Assembly: GCA_016704435.1 (NCBI GenBank)
Contig: JADJAB010000010.1
Coordinates: forward strand, 1 to 64,000
Source: Rhodobacter sp.
Lineage (GTDB): Bacteria; Pseudomonadota; Alphaproteobacteria; Rhodobacterales; Rhodobacteraceae
Direction: 5' to 3'
Length of the DNA: 64,000 nt
The number at the start of each line of letters is the position of its first letter. Positions within the stretch are counted from its first letter, which is position 1. The notes beneath the pieces were generated by a model that had not been told where the DNA came from, did no database searches, and saw only the letters and a program-made list of their open reading frames with translations. Positions 53,253-62,282 of this stretch are shown here, in pieces. The position numbers were made by a program, and so were the translations under genes.

Positions 53253-53914
53253 TGACCCCCGCAAGCCGCACCCTGCTGTGCTATGGCGACAGCAACACGC
53301 ATGGCACGCTGCCGCTGCCGGATCTGGACACCATGGGCCGCATGGCGAAGGCCGAGCGCTGGACCACGCATCTGGCCCGCCTTTTGCCGGAGTGGGAGGT
53401 GATTGCCGAGGGCCTGCCCGGCCGCACCACGGTGCATGACGACCCGATCGAGGGCGCGCATCGCAACGGCATGACCATCCTGCCCGCCATCCTGGAAAGC
53501 CAGGCGCCGGTGGATGTGGTGCTGCTGATGCTGGGCACCAATGACCTCAAGCCGCGCTTTTGCGTCGGCCCCACCGACGTCGCGCTGTCGCTTGCGCGGA
53601 TGGTCCGCATGATCCTGGCATCGGAATGCGGGCCGGGGGGCGGGGCGCCGCGGGTGCTGCTGGTGGCGCCGCCGCCGATCGAGGAGGCCGGCTGTCTGGC
53701 CGAGATCTTTGCCGGCGGGGCAGCGAAGTCGCAGGCCCTGGCGCCGGCCGTTGCCACGGTCGCAGCCCGGTTGGGGGTGGCGTTCGAGGATGCCGGGCGT
53801 CTGGTCCGTGTCTCGGCAATCGACGGCATTCACTATGACGCCGCGGCCATGCCCGGTCTGGCGGCGGGCCTTGCCGCTGCGATCAAACGGGAGTTTCCGT
53901 GCGGCGGAGATTAG
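53252..53914 (+). CDS. SGNH-family hydrolase (GDSL lipase/esterase-like)
   Basis: A cytoplasmic esterase of 220 residues. Block I is CYGDSNTHG with the nucleophile Ser, block III LGTNDLKPRF, and the catalytic Asp-x-x-His is IDGIHYDAAAM. No signal peptide, unlike the esterase at 25. The family includes acyl-esterases and arylesterases acting on small esters. Translationally coupled to the preceding SDR gene, so a joint catabolic role is likely (inference). Confidence 0.9.
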   Translation: MTPASRTLLCYGDSNTHGTLPLPDLDTMGRMAKAERWTTHLARLLPEWEVIAEGLPGRTTVHDDPIEGAHRNGMTILPAILESQAPVDVVLLMLGTNDLKPRFCVGPTDVALSLARMVRMILASECGPGGGAPRVLLVAPPPIEEAGCLAEIFAGGAAKSQALAPAVATVAARLGVAFEDAGRLVRVSAIDGIHYDAAAMPGLAAGLAAAIKREFPCGGD

Positions 53915-54018
53915 GCTGGGCCTAATCCGCGATATGCAATTCATTCCTTTTTCCAAAAGATGAATCTGGGCAATGTCGTTTCCCGAACCCGTCCTCACCG
54001 CTGCCGGAGGCTGCCGCC

Positions 54019-55143
54019 ATGACCGCCCATGATCCCGCTCTTCAGGAGCTGCGCGCCAATGTGGCGCAACCCTTCGAGCGCGCCCAGGCGATGCCGAAAT
54101 CGGTCTATGTCTCGCCCGATTTCGCGGAACTGGAACAGCGCCACATCTTCGGCAAGGAATGGCTCTGCGCCGGCCGGGCCGAGGGGCTGCCGAACCCCGG
54201 CGACTACCTGACGATGAAGATCGCGGAAGAGCCGATCATCATCCTGCGCGACCGCGACGGCCAGTTGCGCGGGCTGTCGAACGTCTGCCGCCACCGGATG
54301 TCGACCCTGCTGGAAGGCCGTGGCAACACCCGCGCCATCGTCTGCCCCTATCACGCCTGGACCTACAACCTCGACGGCTCCCTGCGCGGCGCCCCGGCGA
54401 TGACCCGCAACGAGGCCTTCTGCAAGGACGACGTACGCCTGCCGGCGATCCGGGTGGAGAACTGGCACGGCTGGATCATGGTCTCCTTGAACCCCGACGC
54501 GGTCCCGCCCTCGGAAACATTGGCCGAGGTGGACCAGCTGGTCGGCCATCTGCCGATGGAAGCCTATCGGGAGGTCTTCCGCGAGGAGTTCGAATGGGCC
54601 ACCAACTGGAAGGTTCTGGCCGAGAACTTCATGGAAAGCTATCACCTGCCGGTCTGCCATGCGGGCACCATCGGCGGCGCAAGCAATCTGAACAAGATGG
54701 AATGCCCGGTAGGGAAAGAGGCCTTCAACTACCACTGGATCATCAAGAACGATTCGGTGCCGCTGGCGCTGGCGCACCCGTCGAACACGACGCTGCAGGG
54801 CGATGACCGGCGCAACACCTGGCTTCTGGCGATCTATCCCAGCCTCCTGATCACGCTGACGCCGGGCTATTTCTGGTATCTCAGCCTGACGCCGAAGGGT
54901 CCGGGCAAGGTGCAGGTGCTGTTCGGCGGCGGGATGAGCGCGGACTGGATGGCCGATCCGGCGGCGGCCGAGCATCTGAAGGGCGTCAAGGCGCTGCTGG
55001 ACGATGTGCAGATCGAGGACAAGGGCTGCACCGAAAAGGTCTATCGCGGCCTGTTGGCGGGGCTTTCCGGCCCCGGCGCGCTGTCCCATCTGGAACGGCC
55101 CAACTATGATTTCGCCCGCTGGATCGCCTCGAAGATGCCCTGA
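54019..55143 (+). CDS. Rieske non-haem iron oxygenase, alpha subunit
   Basis: The catalytic subunit of a ring-hydroxylating or amine-demethylating dioxygenase/monooxygenase. The N-terminal Rieske domain binds the cluster with CRHRMSTLLEG and CPYHAWTYNLDGSL. The mononuclear iron site is WKVLAENFMESYHLPVCHAG (the two His ligands) plus a distal acid. At 374 residues it is the size of the carnitine/stachydrine/choline-type group (CntA, GbcA) rather than naphthalene dioxygenases. No reductase or ferredoxin lies next to it; the MocE ferredoxin at 2878 may or may not serve it. The RidA gene follows 37 bases after the stop. Confidence 0.92.
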   Translation: MTAHDPALQELRANVAQPFERAQAMPKSVYVSPDFAELEQRHIFGKEWLCAGRAEGLPNPGDYLTMKIAEEPIIILRDRDGQLRGLSNVCRHRMSTLLEGRGNTRAIVCPYHAWTYNLDGSLRGAPAMTRNEAFCKDDVRLPAIRVENWHGWIMVSLNPDAVPPSETLAEVDQLVGHLPMEAYREVFREEFEWATNWKVLAENFMESYHLPVCHAGTIGGASNLNKMECPVGKEAFNYHWIIKNDSVPLALAHPSNTTLQGDDRRNTWLLAIYPSLLITLTPGYFWYLSLTPKGPGKVQVLFGGGMSADWMADPAAAEHLKGVKALLDDVQIEDKGCTEKVYRGLLAGLSGPGALSHLERPNYDFARWIASKMP

Positions 55144-55180
55144 GGCGGCCTGCTCCTGAAGAAAACCGAGAAGGACCAAC

Positions 55181-55594
55181 ATGGCCCATACCCGCCACCG
55201 CAAGTTCAACACCAAAGACACCTATCCCGAGCAGAAGCTGGACAATGACCTCGCCCAGGCAGTTGTGGCGCGCGGCACCACCATCTTCCTGCGCGGCCAG
55301 TGCCCGCAGGATCTGGACAGTGCCGCGAACATCGGCAGCCACGACCCGGTCGAACAGACCCACAAGGTGATGAGCAACATCCGCCAGCTGATCGAGGAAT
55401 GCGGCGGCCGGATGGAACATCTGTGCAAGGTCGTCGTCTACCTGACCGACGTCCGCCACCGCGAGGCGGTCTACCGGACCATGGGCGAATACATCAAGGG
55501 CGTGCATCCGGTTTCGACCGGCGTGGTCGTGACGGCCCTGGCCCGCCCCGACTGGCTGGTGGAGATCGACGCCACCGCTGTCATCCCCGATTGA
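55181..55594 (+). CDS. RidA/YjgF family enamine/imine deaminase
   Basis: A 137-residue cytoplasmic protein of the RidA superfamily, which hydrolyses reactive imines or enamines from amine oxidation or PLP enzymes. Motifs: FLRGQCPQDLD, QTHKVMSNIRQLIEECGGRM, CKVVVYLTDVRHREAVYRTM and VVVTALARPDWLVEIDATAV (the catalytic region; the canonical active-site Arg is part of LARPDW). It is in one direction with the Rieske oxygenase, suggesting that the oxygenase product gives an imine or enamine (inference). Confidence 0.92.
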   Translation: MAHTRHRKFNTKDTYPEQKLDNDLAQAVVARGTTIFLRGQCPQDLDSAANIGSHDPVEQTHKVMSNIRQLIEECGGRMEHLCKVVVYLTDVRHREAVYRTMGEYIKGVHPVSTGVVVTALARPDWLVEIDATAVIPD

Positions 55595-55607
55595 ACCCGC
55601 CGCCGGG

Positions 55608-55745
55608 GGTTTCACACCCCCGGACCCCCGTGGAGTATTTGCACCGAGATGAAGGGCGCAGCATCGCTCCTTCCCTTCCCCTTCCCCTTCATCTTGGCAA
55701 GAAATACTCTCGGGGGGTCCGGGGGGCGAAGCGCCCCCGGCGGCC
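55608..55745. repeat. Dispersed element, inverted pair with GC-rich flanks
   Basis: The right-facing copy has GTGGAGTATTTGCACCGAGA then TGAAG (55630-55654). The left-facing copy has CTTCATCTTGGCAAGAAATAC then TCTCGGGGG (55687-55716), followed by the hairpin GGGGGGCGAAGCGCCCCC. The pair lies in the gap between the RidA and DUF1028 genes. Confidence 0.7.
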
Positions 55746-55763
55746 TGCCAAAGGATCCGGCCC

Positions 55764-56441
55764 ATGACCTTCTCGCTTCTTGCCCGCTGCCCTGAAACCG
55801 GCCAGTTCGGCATGGTGATCTCGTCTTCCTCCCCGGCCGTGGCCGCGCGTTGCGCGCATGCGCGGGCGGGCGTGGGGGTGGCGGCAACGCAGAACATCAC
55901 CGATCCCACCCTTGGCCCGCGCCTGCTGGACCTGATGGAGGCCGGTGCCGGCGCCGCGCAGGCGATGGCCGAAGTGGTGGCCGAAGCACCGCATGTCGAA
56001 TATCGACAGTTGCTGTGCGTCGACCGGGAGGGCCGGGTGGCCACGCATTCGGGGCACAAGACCCTGGGTGTCTGGGCGCTGGCCGAGGGGCCGGGCACCG
56101 TGGCGGGCGGCAACCTGCTGGCGCAGGACGATGTGCCGGCGGCCATGGTGGCGGGGTATCGGGCCGCAAGGGGCACCTTTGGCGACAGGCTGGTGGCCGG
56201 CCTGCAGGCGGGCGCAGCGGCGGGAGGAGAGGCCGGGCCCGTCCATTCGGCGGGCCTTCTGGTCGTGGACCGCGACAGCTGGCCCTGCGCCTGGCTGCGC
56301 GTCGACTGGTCCGAAGCAGCGCGGCCCATCGAAGAACTGACCCGCGCCTGGGAGGTTTACCAACCCCAGATGGCCGCCTATGTCCAGCGCGCCCGTGACC
56401 CGCGCGAGGCGCCCTCTTACGGTGTGCCGGGCGACGAATAG
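55764..56441 (+). CDS. DUF1028 family protein (Ntn-hydrolase-like)
   Basis: A 225-residue protein of the DUF1028 family, which has an Ntn-hydrolase fold. The N-terminus MTFSLLARCPETGQFGMVIS and the segments ATQNITDPTLGPRLLDLM and LGVWALAEGPGTVAGGNLL are typical. Members often occur with RidA and amidase genes, as here, but the substrate is unknown. The LysR gene follows after 37 bases. Confidence 0.9.
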   Translation: MTFSLLARCPETGQFGMVISSSSPAVAARCAHARAGVGVAATQNITDPTLGPRLLDLMEAGAGAAQAMAEVVAEAPHVEYRQLLCVDREGRVATHSGHKTLGVWALAEGPGTVAGGNLLAQDDVPAAMVAGYRAARGTFGDRLVAGLQAGAAAGGEAGPVHSAGLLVVDRDSWPCAWLRVDWSEAARPIEELTRAWEVYQPQMAAYVQRARDPREAPSYGVPGDE

Positions 56442-56478
56442 ACTTTCGCCGCCCCCGCCGCGCGGCTAAGTCTGGCCC

Positions 56479-57402
56479 ATGGCGCTGCGCTTCACCCTTC
56501 GTCAGCTGGAATACCTGGTCGCCGTGGGCGAGACCGGCTCTATCGCCGCCGCGTCCGAGCGGGTGAACGTGTCCTCGCCCTCGATCTCTGCCGCCATCGC
56601 CCAGCTGGAGCAGGAATTCGGGTTGCAGATGTTCATCCGCCGCCATGCCCAGGGCCTGTCCTTGACGCAAGGCGGGCGGCAGTTCGTCGACGAGGCCCGC
56701 GCCGTGCTGGCTGCAGCGGGGCGGCTCAATGACCTTGCCAACGCGATCACCGGCCAGGTTCGCGGGCCCCTGTCGGTGGGCTGTCTGGTGACCTTTGCTC
56801 AGCTGGTCCTGCCGCGGCTTCGGCGCAGCTTCGTGACCCGTTTTCCGGAGGTTGAGTTCCGCCAGTACGAGCGGCATCAAGCCGAGATCCTGGACGGCCT
56901 GAGGCAGGCGCGGCTGGATGTGGCGCTGACCTATGACCTTGATATTCCGGCCGATCTGGATTTCCTGCCGCTGTTGACGCTGCGGCCCTATGCGCTGTTC
57001 TCCCCCGACCACCCGCTGGCCGGGCGCGCAGAGGTCACGCCGCAGGACCTGGCGCCGCATCCGATGGTGCTGCTCGACCTTCCGTTTTCCACCGACTATT
57101 TCATGGAGATCTTCCGCCCGCATGGCCTGCGCCCCAAGGTGGTGGAACGGACCCGTGAGATGGGGGTGATGCGGGCTATGGTGGCCAATGGCTTCGGCTA
57201 TTCCATCGCCAATATCCGCCCGCAATCGGACGTGGCACCCGATGGGCAGCGGCTGGCGCATGTGCCGCTGACGATGGCCGATCCATTGCGCCTGGGGCTG
57301 GTGATGACCGAAGGGGCAAGGGCGGCACTGACGATCCGTGCCTTCATCGACCATTGCCGCGCCAGCGTGACCGAGGAAAGCCTTGGCGGGAGCGGGACGT
57401 GA
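56479..57402 (+). CDS. LysR-family transcriptional regulator
   Basis: A 307-residue LysR regulator. The helix-turn-helix is at residues 5-65 (LRQLEYLVAVGETGSIAAAS, then VSSPSISAAIAQLEQEFGLQ). The effector domain begins near 92 with LSVGCLVTFAQLVLPRLRRS and has DVALTYDLDIPADLDFLPL. It is downstream of the Rieske/RidA/DUF1028 genes in the same direction and may regulate them, although LysR genes are more often divergent. Its stop overlaps the CbiX start (GTGA). Confidence 0.9.
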   Translation: MALRFTLRQLEYLVAVGETGSIAAASERVNVSSPSISAAIAQLEQEFGLQMFIRRHAQGLSLTQGGRQFVDEARAVLAAAGRLNDLANAITGQVRGPLSVGCLVTFAQLVLPRLRRSFVTRFPEVEFRQYERHQAEILDGLRQARLDVALTYDLDIPADLDFLPLLTLRPYALFSPDHPLAGRAEVTPQDLAPHPMVLLDLPFSTDYFMEIFRPHGLRPKVVERTREMGVMRAMVANGFGYSIANIRPQSDVAPDGQRLAHVPLTMADPLRLGLVMTEGARAALTIRAFIDHCRASVTEESLGGSGT

Positions 57403-58106
57403 TCCGCGCGCTGATCGTGGCACACGGCCAGCCGTCCGACCCTGGCCCGGCGGCCGCGGAACTGGACCGGCTGGCCGAGCGGGTCGCGGCGCATCTGCCG
57501 GGCTGGCGGGTGGGGGCGGCGACCCTGGCCGAAGCGGGGCGGCTGGCGGCCGAGGCTGCGGGCGTGCCGGGCGTGATCCTCCCGCTGTTCATGGCCGGGG
57601 GCTGGTTCACACGGGTCAGTATCCCCGACCGGCTGCGCGTCGCCGGCGCGACCGGCTGGCAGCTGCTGGAACCTTTCGGCTGCCTGCCGGCCCTGCACGA
57701 CCTGACACTGCGGATTGCGCGGGAAAGCGGGGCGGGGCGGGTGCTTCTGGCGGCGCATGGGTCGTTCAAGTCGAAGGTGCCCTCGGCGATCGCCAACCAT
57801 GTCGCGGCGCGGATCACCGCCGAGACGGGGCTGCCCGCCGCTGCCGCCTTCATCGACCAGGCCCCGCAGCTGGAGACCGCAACCGGATACACCGAAGACA
57901 CCGTCTGCCTGCCGTTCTTTGCCATGGCCGGCGGGCATGTGACCGAGGATATCCCGGCAGCCTTGGCCAGGGCCGGGTTCCGTGGCCGCATCCTGCCACC
58001 GGTGGGTCAGGATGCGCGTGTGCCGAAGCTGATCGCCGATGCCATCACGGCCGGTGTGGCGATCTGCGCCCAAGGCTGCCATTGGGGCGAGGGCCAAAGC
58101 CCTTGA
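57399..58106 (+). CDS. CbiX/sirohydrochlorin chelatase-like protein
   Basis: A 235-residue protein of the CbiX/SirB chelatase fold. The N-terminal half begins with LIVAHGQPSDPGPAAAELDR (metal-binding His) and the second repeat has VLLAAHGSFKSKVPSAIANH and PFFAMAGGHVTEDIPAALAR. The GTG at 57399 overlaps the LysR stop. Family members insert cobalt or iron into sirohydrochlorin. No cobalamin or siroheme gene is nearby, so the metal and role are open. Confidence 0.85.
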   Translation: MIRALIVAHGQPSDPGPAAAELDRLAERVAAHLPGWRVGAATLAEAGRLAAEAAGVPGVILPLFMAGGWFTRVSIPDRLRVAGATGWQLLEPFGCLPALHDLTLRIARESGAGRVLLAAHGSFKSKVPSAIANHVAARITAETGLPAAAAFIDQAPQLETATGYTEDTVCLPFFAMAGGHVTEDIPAALARAGFRGRILPPVGQDARVPKLIADAITAGVAICAQGCHWGEGQSP

Positions 58107-58148
58107 GTAAGGATTTTGCAGATCTCTTGCTCAGGAAATCTGGCCCGC

Positions 58149-59537
58149 TCAGACCGTGTGGAGGTAGAGGTCGAAGTCGACCTCGCTGACCGTCCGCATC
58201 ACGCGGGCATGTTCCGCCGCCTTGATCGCGGTGAACGTGCGGTGCATGTCTTCGCCAAGGGCTTGTTTCAGGAAGGCTGACCGCTTCGCCGCCTCGATCG
58301 CCGAGCGCCAGTCGGTCGGGATCGCGCCATTGCCGCCGTCTTCATAGCCGTTGCCGGTGGTTTCCGGCCCCGGGTCGATGCGGTCGGCCATGCCGTGGCG
58401 GATGCCGGCCAGCACGGTCGCGGCCACCAGATAGGGGTTCGAATCGACCCCCGCCGGTCGGTGCTCGATCCGCCGGGCCTTGACGTCGCCTTCGGGAATG
58501 CGCAGCGCGACCGAGCGGTTGTTGACCCCCAGGTCGGGCTGACCGGCGCATAGCTCTGGGACGCGAACCGGCGCCAGGAATTGGCATGCGGGGCAAAGAC
58601 CAGCATCGATTCGGCCATCGTCTCCTTCAACCCGCCGATCGCATGCAGGATGGTCGGGTTCCATTTGCCCGGCTCGGCCTCGACAAAGACATTCGCCCCG
58701 GCGTCGTCCAGCATCGACACATGGAAATGCATGCCCGATCCGGCGTAATCCTCGTTCGGCTTGGCCATGAAGCAGGCGGTCACACCATGCGCGCGGGCCT
58801 GCGCCCGCACGATGCGCTTGAGTCGTATCAGGTCGTCCGCCGCCTGCATCACGTCCTTGCGGTAGTCGAGTGTCAGCTCGTACTGGCCGGGAGCGTATTC
58901 CGAAATCAGCGTCTCGGCGGTGATCCCGGCCAGTTTCGCGCCGGCGTAGATGTCGGAGAACAGCGGCAGCATGCCGTGCAGGTGATCGACCGAATAGACC
59001 TCGGTCTTCGACGACTTGCGCCCGTCCAGCACGTCCCGCGCCGGGCGCATCTTGCCATCCGGCCCGCGCTCGGGATCCAGAAGGAAGAACTCCAGCTCGA
59101 AGGCGCCCGCCGGATGCAGGCCGGTCGCGGCCAGCGCCTGCACCTGCCGCGCCAGCGCGTGGCGCGGGTCCGAGGTCATCGGCGCGCCGTCCAGCGTGTA
59201 CATCGACATGAACACCTCGCCGCGCGGCGGCCGGGTGCCGTGCAAGCGGCACAAGCGTACCCGGCATCGGCCAGGCGCGCAGGTCGCCATCGCCCTGGTC
59301 CCAGATCAGCCCGGTCTCATGCACATCCTCGCCGCAGATATCGAGGCCGAGGATCGAGATCGGCAGATGCCGGCCGTTGTTGTAAAAGGACAAGAGCTCA
59401 TGCCGGCGGATGATCTTTCCGCGCCCGATGCCATTGGCATCATGCAGGATTATGTCAAAGGCCTCGATCTCGGGGTGGGCTGCGAGAAAGGCTTCGGCTT
59501 CCGCCGCGGTCGAACCGGAGGGGCTGGTCTGGGTCAT
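58149..59537 (-). pseudogene. Glutamine synthetase-family ligase (PuuA/GlnA type), two frameshifts
   Basis: An ATP-dependent ligase that joins glutamate with ammonia or an amine. Landmarks: FLAAHPEIEAFDIILHDANG at the N-terminus, ELEFFLLD (metal Glu), GMHFHVSMLDD and RRIEHRPAGVDSNPYLVAAT (active-site Arg/Asn). The frame breaks near 59260 (after ARHP) and near 58555 (VNNRSVALRIPEGD lies in the third frame). The ATG at 59537 is 8 bases after the aminotransferase stop. The PLVAATVLAG type of ending and the aminotransferase partner favour gamma-glutamyl-amine synthetases over true glutamine synthetase. Repaired length is about 460 residues. Confidence 0.87.
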
Positions 59538-59544
59538 GTCTGTC

Positions 59545-60924
59545 TCAGGCAAAAAGGTCGGTCAGGATTTCGTCGAAGCTGGCGATCAGCCGGTCGATCT
59601 GGCGTTTGGTGGTGGCGGGGCTGACCAGCATCATGTTGTGGAAGGGCGCGATCAGGCTGCCGCGGTTCAAAAGGCCGACATGGACGGCGGCTTCGACTTG
59701 CGGCTGATGCGCCAGCGCCGCTTCGGCGCCGTTCTTCAACGGTCCGGGGGCGCAGATGAACTCCACCCGCGCGCCGACGCGCACCACATGCCAGGGCGCG
59801 CCGTGCCGGGCCAGGGCGGCGTGCAGGCCGTGGGCCAGCCGTTCGGCGCCCTTGCGCATGCGGCGGTAGTTGTCTTCGGTCATCACCTGGTCCAGCGTGG
59901 CGACCAGGCAGGCGAACTGCATCGGGTTGGCCGAAAGCGTGGTGCCCATGCCGGAATGGCCCGAGGGGCGGCCCGCGTTCACCTCTTCGTAGCGGCGCGC
60001 GGTCTCTTCGGTCATGCCCCAGACGGCGGTCGGCATTCCCCCTGCCACGCATTTGCCGACGATGAACATGTCGGGCGACAGCGAGTGGACGGCCGTATAG
60101 CCGCCAAGGCCGGACGAGATGGTATGCGTCTCGTCGATCAGCAGAAGCGCGCCGTAGTGGCGCGACAACTGGCGCAGCCCGTCGTGGAACCCGGCCTGCG
60201 GCAGCACCATGCAGGAATTGGTCATCACCGGCTCGGTCAGGATCGCGGCGATCTCGCCGGTCTTCAGCGCGGCTTCGACGGCCGCCAGATCGTTGAATTC
60301 CACGCAAGTGGCGCTGGCGGAGAGGTCGGCGAACTGGCCCAGCAGGCCGGGGCGGGTGACGGTGCGGCCGTTTTCGATGGTCACCATCGTCTCGTCCACG
60401 GTGCCGTGGTAGCAGCCGTTGAAGACCAGCACCTTGGGCCGCCCGGTGACGGCGCGGGCGACGCGCAGCGCAAAGCGGTTGGCATCTGTGGCGGTGGTGG
60501 CGATCTGCCAGCGGAAGGCGCCGAAGCGCTTGGTCAGAAGACGCCCGGCCTCCATCGCGGCCTCGGTCGGCAACATGTAGGTCAGGCCGCGCCGGGCCTG
60601 GCGACGGATCGCCTTTGCCACCGGGGCGGGGGAGTGGCCGAACATCGACCCGGTATCGCCGAGGCAGAAATCGTCGATGCCGAAACCGTCGATGTCGATG
60701 ATCCGTGCGCCTTCGGCCCGGTCGATCAGCGGCAGATGCGGCATCGGCCAATCGGCCATCCAATGCATCGGAACCCCGCCCAGCCAGGCCCCGGCGCCTT
60801 TCGCCAGCGCCTCGGCGGCCTTCGGACGGCCACGGGCATAGCGCTGCGCCTCGCGCGCGGCGAAGGCCTGAAGGCGGTCCGTGCGGACCCCGGCGACGGT
60901 TTCGGAGACGGTTTCGGCAGACAT
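59545..60924 (-). CDS. Class III aminotransferase (glutamate-1-semialdehyde aminomutase-like)
   Basis: A PLP-dependent aminotransferase of 459 residues. The ATG at 60924 follows AAAGGAC. Motifs: IDIDGFGIDDFCLGDTGSMF, FNGCYHGTVDETMVTIENG, LTEPVMTNSCMVLP, LLLIDETHTISSGLGGYTAV and the PLP-lysine region FIVGKCVAGGMPTAVWG. The fold is that of GSAM and omega-amino acid aminotransferases, but it is not next to hem genes. It is directly upstream of the glutamine synthetase-like gene (8 bases), so amine or amino-acid catabolism through gamma-glutamylation is likely (inference). Confidence 0.9.
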   Translation of the reverse strand: MSAETVSETVAGVRTDRLQAFAAREAQRYARGRPKAAEALAKGAGAWLGGVPMHWMADWPMPHLPLIDRAEGARIIDIDGFGIDDFCLGDTGSMFGHSPAPVAKAIRRQARRGLTYMLPTEAAMEAGRLLTKRFGAFRWQIATTATDANRFALRVARAVTGRPKVLVFNGCYHGTVDETMVTIENGRTVTRPGLLGQFADLSASATCVEFNDLAAVEAALKTGEIAAILTEPVMTNSCMVLPQAGFHDGLRQLSRHYGALLLIDETHTISSGLGGYTAVHSLSPDMFIVGKCVAGGMPTAVWGMTEETARRYEEVNAGRPSGHSGMGTTLSANPMQFACLVATLDQVMTEDNYRRMRKGAERLAHGLHAALARHGAPWHVVRVGARVEFICAPGPLKNGAEAALAHQPQVEAAVHVGLLNRGSLIAPFHNMMLVSPATTKRQIDRLIASFDEILTDLFA

Positions 60925-60960
60925 GGCAAGGGTCCTTTCGACGCAAAGGTTATGCCGCGC

Positions 60961-60972
60961 AATTTGATCAAA
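60961..60972. promoter_or_regulatory. Palindromic motif TTTGATCAAATT before the aminotransferase gene
   Basis: On the minus strand TTTGATCAAATT lies 37 bases before the ATG at 60924. The same 12 bases occur at 32210. A possible regulator site. Confidence 0.3.
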
Positions 60973-61056
60973 AAGCAAGAGCCGCGCGTCGGGGCCGTCA
61001 GCCGCAACAAGCCATCTCCGCGCGAAGCGCGGAAAAAGGGCGCAGGCGGCGCCGGT

Positions 61057-62219
61057 TCAGGCCCACTCGCCTTCGAAATCTTTCGGCACCAGCAGGTTGT
61101 GGCGGCCCACATTGGCAAGGTCACGCTCGCCGCACAGCGCCATGGTGGTGTCCAATTCCTTCGCGATCACCTCCAGCGCCCTGGTCACCCCGGCCTCGCC
61201 CATGGCGCCCAGGCCATGCACATAGGCGCGCCCGATCATCGTGCCCTTGGCCCCCATCGCCAGTGCCTTCAACACGTCCTGGCCCGAGCGGATGCCCGAA
61301 TCCAGCCAGACCTCGGTCCGGTCGCCCACTGCGCGCACGACCGAGGGCAATGTGCGGATGGACGACAGCGCGCCGTCCAGCTGCCGCCCGCCGTGGTTCG
61401 ACACGATGACCGCATCGGCGCCAAGGTCGACCGCCATCTGCGCGTCTTCGGCATCGAGCACGCCTTTCAGCACCAGCTTGCCGCCCCATTGGTCGCGGAT
61501 GCGGGCGACCTTTTTCCAGTCCAGCCTGGGGTCGAACTGCTCGTTCGTCCAGGCGGTCAGGTCGGCCAGATCGGCCACGCCCTTCACATGGCCGACGATG
61601 TTGCGGAACTGCCGGCGCGGGGTCTTTGCCATGCCCAGCGCCCAACGCGGTTTGGTGGCGATGTTCAGGAGGTTCGGGAGCGTCGGCTTCGGCGGGCTGG
61701 TCAGGCCGTTCTTCAGGTCCTTGTGGCGCTGGCCGATGATCTGCAGGTCCAGCGTCAGCACCAGCGCGGAGCATCCCGCCTTCTTCGCGCGTTCGATGAT
61801 GGCGTCGACGAAATCTTCGTCGCGCATGACGTAAAGCTGGAACCAGAACGGCGTCGGGGAATGTGCTGCCACATCCTCGATCGAACAGATGCTCATGGTC
61901 GAAAGGGTGAAGGGCACGCCGAACCGGGCTGCCGCCCTTGCCGCCAGAATCTCGCCATCCGCGTGTTGCATGCCGGTGGAGCCGACGGGCGCCAGGGCCA
62001 CCGGCATCGCCACCTTTCGCCCAGCATCTCGCCCTTGATCGAGCGGTCCGACAGATCGCGCGCCACCCGCTGCCGAAGCCGGATCAGGTTGAAGTCGCTG
62101 GTATTTTCCCGAAACGTCTGCTCGGTATAGCTGCCGCTTTCGCAGTAATCCCAGAACATCTTCGGCGTGCGCTTGCGGTGCAGGCGCTTCAGATCTTCGA
62201 TACAGGTGATGACGGGCAT
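61057..62219 (-). pseudogene. lldD: FMN-dependent L-lactate/2-hydroxyacid dehydrogenase (LldD type), one frameshift
   Basis: A membrane-associated flavoprotein of the L-lactate dehydrogenase/glycolate oxidase family. The N-terminus (MPVITCIEDLKRLHRKRTPK, then YCESGSYTEQTFREN) and the body (ALAPVGSTGMQHADGEILAA, FWFQLYV, VIVSNHGGRQLDG with the catalytic His, WLDSGIRSGQDVLKALAMGA) are all present. The frame breaks near 62014, where GEMLGE should read into KVAMPVALAPVG: one A is missing from AAAA. Length once repaired is about 387 residues, as usual. The aminotransferase gene begins 132 bases after its stop. Confidence 0.9.
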
Positions 62220-62282
62220 GGGCGCGCTCCGGGCTTTTGGTTAGGTTTGCTTACCAATCACGGGCGCGCAAGTCCACCATCT

